The notes under the pieces were generated by a model. The model was not told where the DNA came from. It ran no database searches and saw only the letters and a list, made by a program, of their open reading frames with translations. Both the position numbers and the translations under genes were made by a program. A stretch of 59,411 bases of DNA. Source: an uncultured Bacteriovoracaceae bacterium. GTDB taxonomy: Bacteria; Bdellovibrionota; Bacteriovoracia; Bacteriovoracales; Bacteriovoracaceae. The stretch covers positions 1 through 59,411 of the forward strand of contig CATLOT010000022.1 in assembly GCA_950054155.1 (NCBI GenBank), read 5' to 3'. Shown here piece by piece: positions 8,303 through 17,877 of the stretch (position 1 is the stretch's first letter; each line of letters opens with the position of its first letter).

Positions 8303-9409
8303 ATGAGAGCATATCCTTTGATATCCTTTTTACCAGTACTACTTTTGGTGGGAAGCTGTGCAGGTCCAACCAATCCCTTTGGCAATGAAGGGCTCACCCT
8401 TCCGCCCAAGATTGGTCACAGTGATCTGCCTATTTCGATAAGATCTGTTAGCAGTGTCACGGAGGACTTTAACGTAGACCCGGTCTCAATTCATTTCTCC
8501 CCCAAGAAAATGAACTTCCACCAAACACGAGACTTTAAAGTTCATATTCATGATCCCAATGGAGTGGGTCCCCTTTCGCTTATAAAGTTTTATTACAATA
8601 AAAGAGACCTCACTTCCCAGTGGATGAATAAGGCTAAAGTGACTAAAGATACGCATTCAAAAAATGTCACTATCGCTTTTAGTGGTCTTAAACTTCCCGC
8701 CAGCCGTGATCATGATATCATTGTTAAATATCAACACGGTCATAATCATCACTTTTCTCTAGCAAAATACGAAAGCCCCGACTGTTCGATGACATCTCTA
8801 GACCCTCTCGGAGAGCTCACGCCCTTCTCTAAAGGAATCACTCGTCAATATGAACCCCTCATTGAGGGACTAAGTAGCCAGGAGGGTGTCAATCCAAGCA
8901 TGGTAGCAGGCCTTATTGCCCAAGAGTCTGCCTTTAATCCCAGGGCGGTCTCCTTTGCCAAGGCCATCGGCCTCACTCAAGTCACGAGTGGTGCTTCACA
9001 GGAGATCGTCTCAAACTTTGAGCATTTCCCCGTTTACCCTGAGATTCAAGAAATTCCAGTTCCTCTTATTAAGACCCTCATTCTTTCAGGAAAACTCAAT
9101 CAACAAAATGAATGGCGCCTTCATCCTCGCTACTCAATCCTTGGTGGCATCCACTATCTCAAAAGACTTGAAGACTATTGGTTTCGCGGTGAAACTCAAA
9201 AAATCATCCATACCGTTTTTCCGGGCCGAGGTGATGAGGTTCTAGATGACATCATTCTTGCCAGTTACAATAGTGGTCCCTTTCGTGTCAAAAAATCCTT
9301 GAAAGCAAGAGGTAAAGATTGGCTCAATGCCCATGATCTCACTGAAGCGAAGAAATACGTCAAGAAGGTGAAAAGCTACTGCTACCACTTTGCGGCTAAT
9401 CATCAATAA
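8303..9409 (+). CDS. Lipoprotein lytic murein transglycosylase (SLT domain)
   Basis: Exported peptidoglycan-cleaving enzyme of 368 residues. The chosen ATG at 8303 has GGAGAGGAG upstream and opens a clean lipoprotein signal (RAYPLISFLPVLLLVGSC), better than an ATG 27 bases earlier. Residues about 20-180 are a low-similarity region. The SLT domain follows, with the catalytic Glu in LIAQESAFNPRA, then AIGLTQVTSGAS, ILGGIHYLKRL and LASYNSGP. It would cut glycan strands to 1,6-anhydro products. An AmpG-type permease for such products is encoded at 48.3-49.5 kb, suggesting recycling or uptake of wall fragments. Confidence 0.93.
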   Translation: MRAYPLISFLPVLLLVGSCAGPTNPFGNEGLTLPPKIGHSDLPISIRSVSSVTEDFNVDPVSIHFSPKKMNFHQTRDFKVHIHDPNGVGPLSLIKFYYNKRDLTSQWMNKAKVTKDTHSKNVTIAFSGLKLPASRDHDIIVKYQHGHNHHFSLAKYESPDCSMTSLDPLGELTPFSKGITRQYEPLIEGLSSQEGVNPSMVAGLIAQESAFNPRAVSFAKAIGLTQVTSGASQEIVSNFEHFPVYPEIQEIPVPLIKTLILSGKLNQQNEWRLHPRYSILGGIHYLKRLEDYWFRGETQKIIHTVFPGRGDEVLDDIILASYNSGPFRVKKSLKARGKDWLNAHDLTEAKKYVKKVKSYCYHFAANHQ

Positions 9410-9423
9410 CAAGGCTAAGGTTT

Positions 9424-10158
9424 ATGAAAACGAAACCCATTATTTTTAATTTCCTCTTTGTGTTCTTTACGTTCATAGCCGTGAGTTTACCTTTGCAGGT
9501 GGCCTTTCTCTATGAGCATAGTCTGACCTCTTTTTCAGAATGGGCCTCAATAGCGATGAAGCTCTCTCCTCTTAACTGGATGGTCCTCACTCTGTGCCTT
9601 ATTAATGGCTATCTTTGTTACCAAACCAACCCTTTTATAAAGTACCCCACCCCCGCCAGTATTCTTCTCGTGGGGGTGAATAATTTCGTTGTCGGGGCAT
9701 GGGGAGTGGACTACCACTTTGTCCTAACTTGGGTAGCGACACTGGTCTACACTCTCTTTAGCTACAGCTTTGTCTATGCCCATGGCCTTGAAGCAATAGA
9801 GCATCCTGAAAAACAATGGTGGAAAATTCCGACTCGCTACCAACGCTCCTTTCCCGTGTGGGTAGAATGGCAGGGAAAGAGAAAGCTCCTGGCCAAAACT
9901 TTTGATATTTCAAAGTCTGGTGCCTATATCGCCGCTTTGGCCAATAGTAAAAACCTACTGCCTAGTGACCTCAAAATCGGAGAGCATATCAAAGTTCTTA
10001 TTGGCACCGATAGTGGGGAGCTTGAACTTCAGGCGACCTTGGTGCGCAAAGAGAAAGAGTCTCTAGGTCACTATCCCGCGGGCCTTGGTGTTCACTTTAA
10101 CAATCTCAGCTTTGCTCAGTCGCAAAAGCTAAGACGCCTGCTTCATGTGGCCCATTAA
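9424..10158 (+). CDS. Membrane protein with C-terminal PilZ domain
   Basis: Protein of 244 residues with about four N-terminal membrane segments (residues 5-125) and a cytoplasmic PilZ domain (about 135-240). The c-di-GMP motifs are recognisable: RYQRSF for the Arg-containing loop and FDISKSGAYIA for the D-x-S-x-x-G motif, with GVHFNNLS further on. It probably responds to c-di-GMP at the inner membrane; the output is unknown. It starts 14 bases after the transglycosylase stop behind AAGG, so the two are likely co-transcribed. A second PilZ protein in this window is the FliG fusion at 47.1-48.3 kb. Confidence 0.88.
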   Translation: MKTKPIIFNFLFVFFTFIAVSLPLQVAFLYEHSLTSFSEWASIAMKLSPLNWMVLTLCLINGYLCYQTNPFIKYPTPASILLVGVNNFVVGAWGVDYHFVLTWVATLVYTLFSYSFVYAHGLEAIEHPEKQWWKIPTRYQRSFPVWVEWQGKRKLLAKTFDISKSGAYIAALANSKNLLPSDLKIGEHIKVLIGTDSGELELQATLVRKEKESLGHYPAGLGVHFNNLSFAQSQKLRRLLHVAH

Positions 10159-10213
10159 TGGACTTTTGATAGACAAAGCCTAGGCAATAAAAGGCGAGCT
10201 CTGGTAGCATTGA

Positions 10214-11650
10214 ATGAACTCTACCAAAGGATGCCTCTTGTCAAAAGCTCTCGTCTGGTTGCGTCGCGATCTTCGCCTCTATGACCACCATGCCCTCTCT
10301 GCTGCCCTTAAAGATCATGATGAGGTCTACCTATGCTTTGTCTTTGATAAACTCATTCTCGACAAGCTTCCAAAGGAAGACAAGCGCCTTACCTTCATCC
10401 ATCAAGGCCTGGAAGAGATCTCACAAGATCTCAGTAAACATCAAAGCGACATCCATATCCTCCATGGAGACCCTACTGAAGAAGTACCCAAGCTCTTTAA
10501 AAAGCTAAAGTGTGATGCCCTCTATCTTAATCGGGATTACGAACCTTACGCTCAAAAAAGAGATGAGAGTGTTCATAAGGAGATCAAAAAGCTTGGGGGA
10601 AGCTGCAAAATTTTTAAAGATATTGTCTTCTACGAAAAGGGTGAAATTTTAAACAAACAAGGTGAAGTCTATAAAGTCTTTACTCCCTACAAGAAGGCCT
10701 GGCTTGAAAAATTTAACGACACCTATGGTGGCGTCGTCCCTCAGTTTAAAGTTAATTTAAAAAATCTCGCAAAGGTCACAGATCTTAAAAAGTCGATAAA
10801 AGATCATGACTGGCATAAGACTCTTGGTTTTAAAGAAGACCCTGCCCTTCTCACGGGTGGAGTAAAAGAGGCTAAGAAACATCTCAAAGAATTCAAAAAA
10901 GTTATTGATGATTATGAAAAGGCACGTGACTTTCCGGCCATGAAGGGAACATCTCATCTCAGTCCCTATATCCGCTTTGGAATGATCAGCATTAGAGAGC
11001 TCTTAAAAGTAGGGATTGAGGGAGGTCATAAAGTGTGGACCAGTGAACTCATATGGCGTGAGTTCTATCAAATGATCCTCTCCCAATTTCCCCACGTTGA
11101 GAAAAAATCCTATCGCCCTGAATACGACAATATAAAGTGGCGTGGTAAAAAGAAAGAATTTGAAGCCTGGAAGGAAGGTATGACAGGTTTTCCTCTCATT
11201 GATGCCTCCATGCGCTGCTTTAAAGAAACGGGTATGATGCATAACCGTCTTCGTATGGTTGTCGCGAGTTTTCTTTGCAAGACCCTCCTTGTGGACTGGA
11301 AAAAAGGAGAAGAGTACTTTGCCCAAAAGCTACTCGACTTTGATCTTGCGGCCAACAACGGCGGCTGGCAGTGGTGCTCCTCAAGTGGCACAGATGCCCA
11401 GCCCTACTTTCGTATCTTCAATCCCACCACTCAAAGTGAAAAGTTTGACCCTGATGCAGAGTTTATTAAAGAGTGGTGTCCAGAACTTAAGGGCTTTTCT
11501 AAGAAGAAAATTCACGCTCCTTGGAACGCTGACATGATCGAACAAAGCGAAGCCTCTTGCACGATTGGCGAAGACTATCCCTGTCCCGTGGTGGATTATA
11601 AAGAGAAACGTCATGAAGCGCTTGAAATGTATAAAGAGGGCTTAAAATAG
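10214..11650 (+). CDS. phrB: Deoxyribodipyrimidine photolyase (class I, cryptochrome/photolyase family)
   Basis: FAD-dependent repair of UV pyrimidine dimers, 478 residues. The N-terminal antenna domain starts with ALVWLRRDLRLYDHHAL. The C-terminal FAD domain shows SHLSPYIRFGMIS, SELIWREFYQMIL, the dimer-binding run GFPLIDASMRCFKETGMMHN, and DFDLAANNGGWQWCSSSGTD. These fit a CPD photolyase rather than a signalling cryptochrome. A TTG at 10238 with AAAGGA 6 bases upstream is an alternative start that would place ALVW at the family-typical N-terminus. It ends with a 9-bp convergent overlap with mgtE. The CarH-like regulator 3 kb upstream makes light-linked control plausible. Confidence 0.93.
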   Translation: MNSTKGCLLSKALVWLRRDLRLYDHHALSAALKDHDEVYLCFVFDKLILDKLPKEDKRLTFIHQGLEEISQDLSKHQSDIHILHGDPTEEVPKLFKKLKCDALYLNRDYEPYAQKRDESVHKEIKKLGGSCKIFKDIVFYEKGEILNKQGEVYKVFTPYKKAWLEKFNDTYGGVVPQFKVNLKNLAKVTDLKKSIKDHDWHKTLGFKEDPALLTGGVKEAKKHLKEFKKVIDDYEKARDFPAMKGTSHLSPYIRFGMISIRELLKVGIEGGHKVWTSELIWREFYQMILSQFPHVEKKSYRPEYDNIKWRGKKKEFEAWKEGMTGFPLIDASMRCFKETGMMHNRLRMVVASFLCKTLLVDWKKGEEYFAQKLLDFDLAANNGGWQWCSSSGTDAQPYFRIFNPTTQSEKFDPDAEFIKEWCPELKGFSKKKIHAPWNADMIEQSEASCTIGEDYPCPVVDYKEKRHEALEMYKEGLK

Positions 11651-12976
11651 TTTTCCAAGCCCCAAGATAATACCTAAATAAAGGCTCACTGAAAGCATAT
11701 CGCAAAATGAAGTGACCAAAGGGCCTGAGGCAATGGCGGGGTCAACTCCCGCCTTCTTAAAGCCAATGGGAATCAACATGCCAAAGAGGGCTGCTGCACT
11801 CATTGAAACCACAAGTGTGGTGCCGACTCGGGTTCCCACCACCATATCACCATAGAGAAGCACAATAAGAAGATAAGTGGTCGCCCCTGCCATAAGCCCC
11901 ATAATGAGCCCAACTGAAAACTCTCTCATAAGAGGGAGCCTAAATTGACCAAACTCATTGGCACCAAGAGCAAAACTTCTGGTGATAATCATCGCTGTTT
12001 GGGTTCCAACATTACCCGTCGTATTCATAATAAGGGGAACAAAAGAAGCAAAAATAATGGCATTCGTTACTTTGCCCTCAAAGAAGGTCAAGATATACCC
12101 AGTTACAAAGGAAGCACTAATAGAGAAAATTAGCCACGGGAAACGACCAAGGGCCAACTTAACACGATTGGGGTTAACATCCCCAATAGACTCTTCAGAA
12201 GACACACCAACATAAGCAAGAATATCTTCACTCGCCTCTTCTTCAACGACGTCTTGGATGTCATCAAAAGTAATTTGACCTAAAAGAATTCCATCTTTAT
12301 CGACAACCGGGAGAAAGTTAAGGTCATACTTACTAAAGGTTTGCGCGACTTCCTCTTGATCCTCTTCTGGATTCACATAGTACTTAAGTGGCTTCATTAT
12401 TGTCGCAATCGACTCGGCCATACTAGCAAGAATCAAATCATCCAGATGCACAATTCCAAGAAGCTTTCTCTCCTCATCAACAAGAAAAGAATTAAAAACT
12501 TTACCGAGTGCTCGCTTTTGACGACGAATAGACTCAACAGCTTCTTTACAGGTCATGCCCTCTCTCAGCAAACACACCTCTGTCTGCATAATAGAACCAG
12601 CTGACTCCTCGGGGTAACTGAGAATTTTTTGAATCTGCCTTACCTTTTCAAGTCGAGGTAAGAGTGTGTCCATTTGCGACTCGGGTAGCATCTTTAAGAG
12701 ATAAGCAGCATCATCAGTCTCAAGAAGGTTGAAAACATTGAGGATTCTCTCATCACTTAGAGTGCCAATAATTTCATCAAAGAGGCTCTTCTCAAACAAA
12801 GAAAAAATCTCTGCAAGTTCCTCATCATCTAAACTCTCTAGAATAGTTTGATAATGCTCTTCTCCAATAATATAAAAGAGATCAACGACCTCAAGAGGGT
12901 CGAGAAAATTGAGGTAGGCCTGAATATTTTCCTGTTGGCCACTTTCAAATATTTCTTTTAGATCAATTGCTTTCAC
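11642..12976 (-). CDS. mgtE: Magnesium transporter MgtE
   Basis: Mg2+ channel of 444 residues, the usual size. It has an N-terminal helical MgtE_N domain (about 1-125), two CBS domains (about 130-250; LVDEERKLLGIVHLDDL, VVDKDGILLGQITFDDI) and five membrane helices with the pore-lining region (NTTGNVGTQTAMIITRS and the PIGFKKAGVDPAIASGPLVT run). The acidic N-domain and CBS pair normally close the pore at high internal Mg2+. The start is GTG with no convincing ribosome site. It is monocistronic and convergent with the photolyase gene, the last 9 bp overlapping. Confidence 0.95.
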   Translation of the reverse strand: MKAIDLKEIFESGQQENIQAYLNFLDPLEVVDLFYIIGEEHYQTILESLDDEELAEIFSLFEKSLFDEIIGTLSDERILNVFNLLETDDAAYLLKMLPESQMDTLLPRLEKVRQIQKILSYPEESAGSIMQTEVCLLREGMTCKEAVESIRRQKRALGKVFNSFLVDEERKLLGIVHLDDLILASMAESIATIMKPLKYYVNPEEDQEEVAQTFSKYDLNFLPVVDKDGILLGQITFDDIQDVVEEEASEDILAYVGVSSEESIGDVNPNRVKLALGRFPWLIFSISASFVTGYILTFFEGKVTNAIIFASFVPLIMNTTGNVGTQTAMIITRSFALGANEFGQFRLPLMREFSVGLIMGLMAGATTYLLIVLLYGDMVVGTRVGTTLVVSMSAAALFGMLIPIGFKKAGVDPAIASGPLVTSFCDMLSVSLYLGIILGLGKLF

Positions 12977-13060
12977 TTACATTAAGTTTGTCACTTTTTA
13001 GGGTGATTTACCACAGGAAGAATAGACCGATCACCGAGTGTTTGCCTCTGCAGCATAAAC

Positions 13061-14233
13061 TTAAAGAACCCTATACAACATAAATTTAATGTAGTTTTGG
13101 CCATCACTAAAATGAGAGATGGGATGATCTGGCCCTTGAACACCCACATCAAGAAGTTGCAGCTCAAAGAAGGTATCACTAAATGCACTCTTAACTGTTT
13201 GATCAAGCTCCTCAAGGGAAACCCCATGGGTGCACGAGCCTATCGCCAATAAACTTCCCTTATGGACGAGCTGACTAAGAGAGCGGTGAAGCTTTTGATA
13301 ACCTCCCAACGCCTTTGATTTATTCTTTAGTGACTTTGAAAATGCGGGTGGATCACTAATCACCACATCATAGGTCTGATCTTGATTCTTGAGCCAATCA
13401 AAGACATTGGCGCGCTCAAAACGACCGCGCTCTTGCCAGCCATTTAGCTTTAGATTGCCCTCTACACACTCCGTAAGATTACCTTGATCAATAAAAGTCA
13501 TCTCTTGAACCCCGGCCTTAAGAGCATTGAGCCCCCAAGAGCCTCCATAGCAAAAGAGATCCACGCCACTCTTATACTCGCTCGTCGAGTCCTCAATCCA
13601 CTGGGCAAGTTTTCTACGATTCACACGATGATCATAGTAATAACCAATCTTTTGAAGAATATCTTTCGGAACTCGATAAGCAATACCATTTTCGGCCACT
13701 TCCAACTCTGGAATTTCTTCACGATCATAGAGAGGAAGCCCCTCCCCTTTGCGGTACTCTTCATTATCAAGAAAGTAGGCATCTTTTGAGCGCTGCTTCT
13801 GAAGGGTTTCCTTAATAAGAGCACGATAGGTATCCATTCCCGCCGTATTGATTTGGATGAGAATACAATTACTATACTCATCAACGATCACCCCAGGCAG
13901 CCCATCACTATCACCAAAAACGAGACGCTTTCCCTCACTGAGGGACTTGAACCCCTCTCTTTTTTTCAGGGCCCCTTTAAGACAATTTTCGATATACTCT
14001 TCGGGAGTTGGTATTTCCTTACCAAGGGGACATAGAATTCTTATGGGAGCACTTTGTGAGTTCATAGGATTGGCAAGACCAAGAAGGCGCTGGCTTTCCC
14101 CTTCTGCTTCAACGACAACCCACTGTCCAGGAATACAGCCTGTAAGACCCTCAACAACCTCTCTCTCATAAAACTCACGACGTCCTATAAAAGAGCGACC
14201 TCCCTTCTTCAATTTAACCTTAACTTGTCTCAA
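13061..14233 (-). CDS. RlmI-like class I SAM-dependent rRNA methyltransferase
   Basis: 23S rRNA cytosine-C5 methyltransferase-like enzyme of 390 residues. An N-terminal PUA-like domain (about 1-75) and a linker are followed by a Rossmann methyltransferase domain with the SAM motif DLFCYGGSWGLNAL, acidic FIDQG, the catalytic region SDPPAFSKS and GSCTHGVS, the RlmI-type counterpart of the Cys motif. The start is TTG, supported by GGGAGAA 6 bases upstream. It diverges from the aminotransferase gene. The exact target base is not deducible. Confidence 0.9.
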   Translation of the reverse strand: MRQVKVKLKKGGRSFIGRREFYEREVVEGLTGCIPGQWVVVEAEGESQRLLGLANPMNSQSAPIRILCPLGKEIPTPEEYIENCLKGALKKREGFKSLSEGKRLVFGDSDGLPGVIVDEYSNCILIQINTAGMDTYRALIKETLQKQRSKDAYFLDNEEYRKGEGLPLYDREEIPELEVAENGIAYRVPKDILQKIGYYYDHRVNRRKLAQWIEDSTSEYKSGVDLFCYGGSWGLNALKAGVQEMTFIDQGNLTECVEGNLKLNGWQERGRFERANVFDWLKNQDQTYDVVISDPPAFSKSLKNKSKALGGYQKLHRSLSQLVHKGSLLAIGSCTHGVSLEELDQTVKSAFSDTFFELQLLDVGVQGPDHPISHFSDGQNYIKFMLYRVL

Positions 14234-14286
14234 ACAAACTTCTCCCGTAAAAATAGTACTAGGTGTTTATTTTAAAAGGAAAAGTC

Positions 14287-15426
14287 ATGTCTGACCACAC
14301 CCCGAATTGGGAAAGTCTCCGCCAATACTACCCTCTCCTTGAGAAAGGAGTTTATCTCAAAAGTGCGAGTATTGCGGCCATGCACAAGGATGTTCTTGAT
14401 GAAATCACGAAATGGAATCTCTTTATGGCCCAAAGTGCCGGCAGCCATGAAGAAAAGTACTTTGAGCTCCTGATGGATGTGCATCACTCTATTGCAACCT
14501 TCTTAGGTTGTGATCAAGAAGATGTCACTCTCCTAGAAAACACCTCTCATAATATGAATATCCTGGCGATGATGCTCGCGGATGAGAAGAGGCTCGGAAA
14601 GAATGAGATTGTCGCTGTTAGTGATGAATTTCCCTCCAATATCCTCCCCTTTTATCATCATGGCTTTAAGGTCAACCAAGTCAAAACCGATGGCGGTGAA
14701 TTCAGCGCAGAAGACCTTTTTGAAAGAGTCAATAATAAGACAGCGGCCGTGGTTTGCAGTGTTGTCCAATTTTCAAGTGGTCAATATACAGACCCTCTCC
14801 TTCTTTCAAAGCTTGCCAAGGAAAAAGGAGTTCACCTCTTTTTAAATACCACCCAAGCACTCGGAACTCTTCCCTTTAGCTTAAAGGATTTGCAAGTCTC
14901 AGCACTCACCTCCAGTTGTCACAAATGGCTCGGAGCTGGCATAGGGGCAAGCCTCTTTTATATGAGTAAAGAATTTAGAAGAAAACGCCCCTATCCTCTG
15001 GCGGGATGGTGCTCTGTAGCGGAGCCTTTTGAGATGAAAAATGAAAAGCCTCAACCTCGTGAGGATGTGATGGCCCTTCAATTAGGCTCGCTTCCCTTTG
15101 CCGTTCTCGCCGGTGTAGCCAAGGCATGCGAGGTCATAAGCTCAATTGGTTTGGCGCCAATTCAGAAACGACTTCAAGGCCATACCCACACCTTACGAAC
15201 ATTACTCAAAGAGAAAGGACTTAAGCCCTTAGGAAATGGTCAAAGTGGAATCACGACTTTTGCCCTCTACGAAGACCCTGTTCAAACTCAAGAATTTGTC
15301 GATGACCTCAAAAAGAAAAATATCCATGTAAATTGTAGAAGAGGACTCATCAGAGTGAGTCCTCATTTTTACAACACTGAAGAAGAGATTAAGACGTTTA
15401 TGGAGTCCCTAATTCTCAAAGCGTAG
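14287..15426 (+). CDS. Class V aminotransferase-like PLP protein with Asp-to-Asn change
   Basis: PLP-dependent fold-type I protein of 379 residues related to cysteine desulfurases and isopenicillin-N-epimerase-like enzymes. The PLP-binding Lys is visible in SSCHKWLGAGIG, and the upstream run is SDEFPSNILPF. The motif normally holding the Asp that pairs with the pyridine nitrogen (DATQSLG-like) reads LNTTQALG, so Asp is replaced by Asn. The C-terminal small domain is complete. The ATG at 14287 with AAAAGGA is chosen over a GTG 24 bases upstream. It overlaps the response-regulator gene by 18 bp. The substrate is unknown. Confidence 0.88.
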   Translation: MSDHTPNWESLRQYYPLLEKGVYLKSASIAAMHKDVLDEITKWNLFMAQSAGSHEEKYFELLMDVHHSIATFLGCDQEDVTLLENTSHNMNILAMMLADEKRLGKNEIVAVSDEFPSNILPFYHHGFKVNQVKTDGGEFSAEDLFERVNNKTAAVVCSVVQFSSGQYTDPLLLSKLAKEKGVHLFLNTTQALGTLPFSLKDLQVSALTSSCHKWLGAGIGASLFYMSKEFRRKRPYPLAGWCSVAEPFEMKNEKPQPREDVMALQLGSLPFAVLAGVAKACEVISSIGLAPIQKRLQGHTHTLRTLLKEKGLKPLGNGQSGITTFALYEDPVQTQEFVDDLKKKNIHVNCRRGLIRVSPHFYNTEEEIKTFMESLILKA

Positions 15427-16095
15427 GCGATAACCTACCCCTCTTACGGTCTCAATCAGACCATCATAGAGCTTCTGACGAATTTGGAGCACGTGAGTGT
15501 CCACTGTACGAGTCGAGGGATAATTTTCATAACCCCAAACCTTATTAAGAATCTCTTCGCGGCTAAAAGCACGGTTTGGAGATTCAGCAAGTAATACGAG
15601 AAACTCATACTCCATTTTCGTAAATTCAGTAACAGTGCCTTTATAAGAGACTTCTCTTCGCTCTCTATCAATCACGATATCACCGAGATTAATTTTAACA
15701 TCTTCTCCATCAAGAGGAGCTCCTCGCTCAGATTGATGACGAATCTGAACACGAATTCGCGCCGCAAGCTCTCTTGGTTCAAAGGGTTTGGTCAAATAAT
15801 CATCCGCACCACTTTCAAGGCCTACGACTTTATCAATCACTTCGGTACGAGCTGTTAGCATAATCACCTGTATTTTATTACCGGCGCCTCTTAATTCACG
15901 AAGGTAATCAATCCCCTGACCATCGGGTAGCATCCAATCGAGAATCATCAGACCAAAGTCATCCAAATTCTCTGCTCTCGCGGCAGCAATATTAGGACAG
16001 AGAGTGACATCATAACCCTCATCTCTTAAAAAACTTTTTAGGGTCGCCCCTAGGCTTTCATCATCTTCAACAACGACAATTTTGGGATTGGCCAT
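15409..16095 (-). CDS. OmpR/PhoB-family response regulator
   Basis: Two-component transcription factor of 228 residues. The receiver domain (about 4-118) has the acidic pair EDDES, the phospho-acceptor Asp in LMILDWMLPDGQG, Thr in VIMLTART and Lys in DYLTKPFEPREL. The C-terminal OmpR winged helix (about 130-226) has FTKMEYEFLVLLAESPNRAF and the recognition region TRTVDTHVLQIRQKL. It follows its histidine kinase gene by 3 bp, so the two form a pair. The target genes cannot be told from the window. Confidence 0.95.
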   Translation of the reverse strand: MANPKIVVVEDDESLGATLKSFLRDEGYDVTLCPNIAAARAENLDDFGLMILDWMLPDGQGIDYLRELRGAGNKIQVIMLTARTEVIDKVVGLESGADDYLTKPFEPRELAARIRVQIRHQSERGAPLDGEDVKINLGDIVIDRERREVSYKGTVTEFTKMEYEFLVLLAESPNRAFSREEILNKVWGYENYPSTRTVDTHVLQIRQKLYDGLIETVRGVGYRLRFEN

Positions 16096-16098
16096 TTC

Positions 16099-17703
16099 TT
16101 AACCTCGCTTAATGGTTCTCTTTGTGGAAACAGAGAGAGGAATCGTTAATGTAAGTGTAGTGGGATTAAGAGTCATCTTGAGACCCACTCCCATTTCACG
16201 ACAAACTTTTTTCACAATATTCATACCAAGCCCAGTTCCAGTGGACTTGTTACCTTTCATAAATTCTTGGCTCATAATACCAAGACTTTCAAACTCACAC
16301 TTCCCTTGATCTTCAACTTCAAGGACAATCGAATTTTTCATTTTATTTAAACGAATGCTGACCGGGGGTGCTCCATGAGTGATCGCATTTTCGACAATAT
16401 TCTTTATACAAATCCCAAGCCAATAGGTATCAACTTCAACCGTTACGTCTTCCTCTAGCCTTTCCAAGTGAAAACATCCTGGATGACTCTCTTCAAAAGG
16501 CTCAATAATTTGTTCTACAAACTCATTAAAGTGCGAAACCATTTCAAAGTTTAGGTTAAGAAGCTTCTTATTCTGTTCGGCCTTGAGGTAATTTCGAGAA
16601 GTTTCCGTAAGCCTTCTCAGGCGGTGAACCTCACTACTTAGGCGCAAATAGACTTCTTCCATCTCTTCATCAAATTGAGAATATTTCTTTCCCATCTTTT
16701 CAAGCAGTAGAGTCAAGCTCGTAATGGGTGTTCTAAATTCATGGGTCAGCACTCGTAGGGCTAAGCGTCTTTTTTCATCTTCTAAGCGCTGAGCGCGAAT
16801 TTTAACAAGTAAGAGGCGCACAACCACGAGGATAATCAAAATCATCCCGACAAAGAACGCAAGGGTTGAAGTATTAGCTAACTTAAAAATATGCTTAACG
16901 TTGTAATCCCAGCACAGACTTCCATCTTTATAGAAGCAACCTCGCCCAGGTTGGTAATTGTGTAAAATAAAGGGGCTATCCTTTAAAAAGGCATCAAGCT
17001 CTTCACGGGTGTAGATGCGGTATTCAAGGATGTTAAAAATCTTGGGATAACTCAAGCGAGCGAAGAGATACTCTTTTGTTAGAATCGTTCCCTTCCCTCG
17101 AACGAGATCCCCAAGGGATCCCGAGCCTACACTCTGAAGAATTTCAAACACCCCTTTTAAGGGGCCATAGGTCTGGCGGATTTGAGAGAGTTCTCTCACA
17201 TGAAAGAAAGGTAAATGGGCCATGACCCACGAGCGGCTGTCGTAATTATTCTTTCCAAGTTTAAAAGCAAGATAAGCAAAACTATGACCAGAAGGATGTA
17301 AGAAGGGAGCTTCAACAAAGAAGGAGCGTGGCAGCTTTGAGCGGCGCCCACAGCGAAACTCTTCCCAAATCCAAACCTTTTCAAAATTATTACGATTTAA
17401 AAGTCCTTTAAAAGAAAAGTTACAGTCTTTGGTGCTAGAAAAACGATTACTTTTAAACTGACTGCTCCCTTCTAAAACCACACTAGGATCAAGGAGCTTA
17501 AACTGATCATCAGAGAAGTAGAGACTATTGAAGTTGATAATGTAAATGGGATCACCTTCAACTTGAAACTCCTGCTTAATCTTATTGATTTCAAGAATGT
17601 CAGAAGGCGTTGCACGATAGGAGCCTTGGATAAAGAGCGCTATATAGCCTGTCGTGAAGGCCATCACCACCGCTGTAAAAATCAAGACCATATATAGACG
17701 CAT
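16099..17703 (-). CDS. Membrane sensor histidine kinase
   Basis: Sensor kinase of 534 residues. It has an N-terminal membrane helix (about 5-27), a periplasmic domain of about 240 residues with no recognised fold, a second helix (about 278-300), and a cytoplasmic kinase. The H-box is RVLTHEFRTPITSLTLLLEK, the N-box NIVENAITHG, and the G-box GTGLGMNIVKKV. There is no PAS or HAMP domain that I recognise. GGGAGA precedes the ATG. It is the first gene of the kinase/regulator pair. The periplasmic domain carries Cys pairs (around GRGCFYKDGSLCW) that may form disulfides. Confidence 0.93.
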   Translation of the reverse strand: MRLYMVLIFTAVVMAFTTGYIALFIQGSYRATPSDILEINKIKQEFQVEGDPIYIINFNSLYFSDDQFKLLDPSVVLEGSSQFKSNRFSSTKDCNFSFKGLLNRNNFEKVWIWEEFRCGRRSKLPRSFFVEAPFLHPSGHSFAYLAFKLGKNNYDSRSWVMAHLPFFHVRELSQIRQTYGPLKGVFEILQSVGSGSLGDLVRGKGTILTKEYLFARLSYPKIFNILEYRIYTREELDAFLKDSPFILHNYQPGRGCFYKDGSLCWDYNVKHIFKLANTSTLAFFVGMILIILVVVRLLLVKIRAQRLEDEKRRLALRVLTHEFRTPITSLTLLLEKMGKKYSQFDEEMEEVYLRLSSEVHRLRRLTETSRNYLKAEQNKKLLNLNFEMVSHFNEFVEQIIEPFEESHPGCFHLERLEEDVTVEVDTYWLGICIKNIVENAITHGAPPVSIRLNKMKNSIVLEVEDQGKCEFESLGIMSQEFMKGNKSTGTGLGMNIVKKVCREMGVGLKMTLNPTTLTLTIPLSVSTKRTIKRG

Positions 17704-17877
17704 AAAAGAATTCTCCCGCCTCTTAATATAGCAAGAGTCAGACGTCTTTTGTCATATGTTTGTGAAATTAAAGCCCATATTAAGTAAAAATATTGAGTTC
17801 TTAGACCCAATTTCCTCTGTGCGTTACCAAGCAAAATACCAAAAGGGCCATACAAAGAGAGTCTTCTCCCCTATGAT

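Noticed and set aside
12991-13227. 78-codon minus-strand frame at the end of the RlmI-like gene
   Set aside because: It overlaps the methyltransferase in another frame and shows no start signal or family pattern.
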